From contig RHGM01000001.1 in the NCBI GenBank assembly GCA_003724185.1, positions 1,262,001-1,326,000 of the forward strand: a DNA stretch of 64,000 nt, written 5' to 3'. The stretch comes from Porphyrobacter sp. IPPAS B-1204. GTDB taxonomy: Bacteria > Pseudomonadota > Alphaproteobacteria > Sphingomonadales > Sphingomonadaceae. The notes under the pieces were generated by a model. The model had not been told where the DNA came from. It did not search any database and worked only from the letters and a program-made list of their open reading frames with translations. The translations under genes were made by a program, and so were the position numbers. Shown one piece after another: positions 62,496-64,000 of the stretch (position 1 is its first letter; every line of letters begins with the position of its first letter).

Positions 62496-63959
62496 TCAAA
62501 GACGGTTGCTGGCCGCGTCGATGATCAGACGCAGATTCAAGCTGTCTCGGCCGCCATTGCTTGGGTTGCCGCCACCCTTGCCGCCACCGCCATTACCGTT
62601 GCCGCCGCCACCGTTACCACCACCGCCGCCGTTGCCGTCGCCGCCGTCGTCGTCACGGCCGTTGCCGTTGCCGTTGCCATTGCCGGGGCCGCCATCGTCA
62701 TCATCATCGTCATCGCGGCCATTGCCGTTGCCGGGGCCGCCATCATCGTCATCATCGTCATCGCGGCCATTGCCGTTGCCGGGGCCGCCATCATCGTCAT
62801 CATCGTCGTCGCGGCCATTGCCGTTGCCGGGGCCGCCATCATCGTCATCATCGTCGTCGCGGCCATTGCCGTTGCCGGGGCCGCCATCATCGTCATCATC
62901 GTCGTCGCGGCCATTGCCGTTGCCGGGGCCGCCGTCGTCATCATCGTCGCGGCCATTGCCGCCACCGTTGCCGTTGCCATTCCCGTTGCCGGGGCCGTCA
63001 TCGTCATCGTCGCCGTTGCCGCCACCGTTTCCGTTGCCGCCGCCGTTGCCGTTGCCGTTGCCATTCGAGCCACAGGTGCCGTTGGCGCAGACCACGCCAT
63101 CATCGCTCCGGCCGCCGGCATTGCTGAAAGCGGGCGCATTGCCGCGGGCGGAGTTGTCCGCCACCACCACGGCCGCCTGAACTGCAACCTCACCCGAGAC
63201 AAAGCCGCTCGAATAGTCACCGAGATCCCGCGGCGTGCTGACGATCGCTCTTTCGATCCGTGCCTGCCCGCGCTCTGCCTGAGCCGAAGATTGCGCTGCC
63301 GGCTGGAGCGCGGCGGGTGCCGGGCTCGTGGCGGCAGGGCTCGTGGCCGCAGGGCTGCTGGCAGGACGCGCAGGCGAATCGAGGACGCGCCGGCCCTCAC
63401 CTTCGATCACCATCCGCAGCGGATCGCCAGCCGCGATCATCGCCACGGCGCCGGGCCGGATCAGTTCGCGCACACCGCCATCATTGGTCGCCGCCTCGAC
63501 CGCGCCTTCGGTCACTTGCAGGCTGGCGCCCTCGCCATTGACGGTGATGACAAAGGTCGTGCCCTTGACCACCGCCGCGAGATAAGGCGTCTCTACGCCA
63601 AAATGCGGATTGGGCTGCTTGCCGATGTTAAACAGCGCGCTGCCATAGTCCTGAATGATCTGGATGATCCCGCGCTCTTTCTGCTGGGCGGGGACAGGGA
63701 TGCGCAGCTGGGCGTTCTGGCGCATGGTCACAAACTCGCGCCCCCGCACCAGTACAGCCGTGGACCGCGCCTCTGTCCGAAGGATCGCGCCGGGGACAAG
63801 ATCGGCTCCGACCTTGGCTGCCCGCTGTCCGCGGTCATCGATCACGAGGACCGTTCCCTTGGCTTCGCTGATGATCCAGCCGCTCTTCTGGGCGAACGCG
63901 GGCGCCCCGCTGAACAGCGTTAGAAGGACCGGCAGTACAAGGCGTAATAGCAGGCGCAT
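62496..63959 (-). CDS. FecR-domain protein with Asp/Gly/Asn tandem repeats
   Basis: A 487-residue secreted protein. Signal peptide 1-23, a FecR domain at about 40-150 (VGADLVPGAILRTEARSTAVL, cited in part; VETPYLAAVVKGTTFVI), then an Ala/Pro linker. A long repeat region at about 295-470 consists of GGPGNGNGRDDDDDDD units, followed by a conserved-looking end SLNLRLIIDAASNRL. The Asp runs suggest calcium binding by inference. It heads an operon with the CHASE2-EAL gene and likely works with it in surface or envelope sensing. Confidence 0.85.
   Translation of the reverse strand: MRLLLRLVLPVLLTLFSGAPAFAQKSGWIISEAKGTVLVIDDRGQRAAKVGADLVPGAILRTEARSTAVLVRGREFVTMRQNAQLRIPVPAQQKERGIIQIIQDYGSALFNIGKQPNPHFGVETPYLAAVVKGTTFVITVNGEGASLQVTEGAVEAATNDGGVRELIRPGAVAMIAAGDPLRMVIEGEGRRVLDSPARPASSPAATSPAATSPAPAALQPAAQSSAQAERGQARIERAIVSTPRDLGDYSSGFVSGEVAVQAAVVVADNSARGNAPAFSNAGGRSDDGVVCANGTCGSNGNGNGNGGGNGNGGGNGDDDDDGPGNGNGNGNGGGNGRDDDDDGGPGNGNGRDDDDDDDGGPGNGNGRDDDDDDDGGPGNGNGRDDDDDDDGGPGNGNGRDDDDDDDGGPGNGNGRDDDDDDDGGPGNGNGNGNGRDDDGGDGNGGGGGNGGGGNGNGGGGKGGGNPSNGGRDSLNLRLIIDAASNRL
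62684..62965. repeat. 48-bp tandem repeat inside the FecR gene
   Basis: At least five nearly identical units of 48 bp, plus shorter partial units, code for a Gly/Asn block and seven Asp. Differences are mostly synonymous TCA/TCG swaps in the Asp codons. Copy number could vary by slippage without changing the frame. Confidence 0.85.
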
Positions 63960-64000
63960 AACTTTCTCCGTACCTGCCTAATAGCGATGAACTGAGGACA

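Noticed and set aside
62684-62965. CRISPR-like regular repeats
   Set aside because: The units are directly tandem without unique spacers and lie inside a coding frame with a period of 48 bp.
62268-63923. 551-codon plus-strand frame rich in Ala, Val and Ile
   Set aside because: Antisense to the FecR repeat gene. The repeat makes several frames open, and the real frame has signal peptide and FecR domain.

Overview
The window is about 65% G+C, densely packed chromosomal DNA. It looks like an alphaproteobacterium of the Sphingomonadales, most likely Erythrobacteraceae (Erythrobacter/Porphyrobacter-like). The basis is overall protein similarity: CC_3452, DUF6481 and UPF0262 family proteins, type-B-like L36, an HxlR regulator and long overlapping operons. 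The assignment is inference, not a database match. I see no insertion sequence, prophage, CRISPR array, tRNA or rRNA. No gene-free stretch exceeds 300 bases; the largest is about 298 bp, upstream of rpoZ.

Layout. 1-4447: dicarboxylate symporter (cut by the window edge), dapE, a LysE exporter, an S1/P1 nuclease and a glutathione transferase. 4557-10606: VOC and DUF6481 proteins, a ribosomal JmjC oxygenase, rluE, then the membrane-insertion/RNase P block engB-yidC-yidD-rnpA-rpmH. 10701-18210: a periplasmic ClpP-fold protein, comM/yifB, a TonB-like protein, recQ, an HxlR regulator divergent from a small secreted protein, a HAD hydrolase and rpmJ. 18317-27456: galE, a DUF4136 lipoprotein with an M14 carboxypeptidase, cdd with a GH25-like protein that lacks its catalytic residues, UPF0262, dnaB, a diguanylate cyclase and a cardiolipin-synthase-like PLD protein.

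27545-36363 is a tightly overlapping seven-gene operon on the minus strand. It holds an epimerase-like protein, a TIM-barrel isomerase, a glycosyltransferase, an FAD oxidoreductase, a large GT-C-like membrane protein, GtrA, and a GT2/GT-C fusion. It reads as a lipid-linked sugar synthesis, flipping and transfer system of unknown product and is the best candidate for an undescribed system here. 36662-43065: rpoZ, two ParA-like ATPases without ParB flanking a DUF3667 protein, a small secreted protein, ftsH and a TetR regulator. 43162-47517: a DevC/DevA/HlyD/outer-membrane-factor exporter divergent from that TetR gene, with two palindromic operators between them.

47491-53006: MaoC and CaiB acyl-CoA proteins, GDP-mannose precursor genes (manC, manA) and cysD. 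Directly after cysD, cysN is broken after 28 codons and joined to what looks like the 3' end of an O-antigen-ligase-like gene. This is either a genuine deletion/rearrangement or an assembly chimera. 53025-57717 is a valine-catabolism operon (isobutyryl-CoA dehydrogenase, enoyl-CoA hydratase, 3-hydroxyisobutyryl-CoA hydrolase, 3-hydroxyisobutyrate dehydrogenase) with a VOC and a membrane protein inserted. 57843-60051: small conserved proteins (DUF1254/DUF1214, RidA, I78 inhibitor). 60146-63959: a CHASE2-EAL signalling protein paired with a FecR-domain protein that carries a 48-bp tandem repeat coding for Asp-rich blocks.
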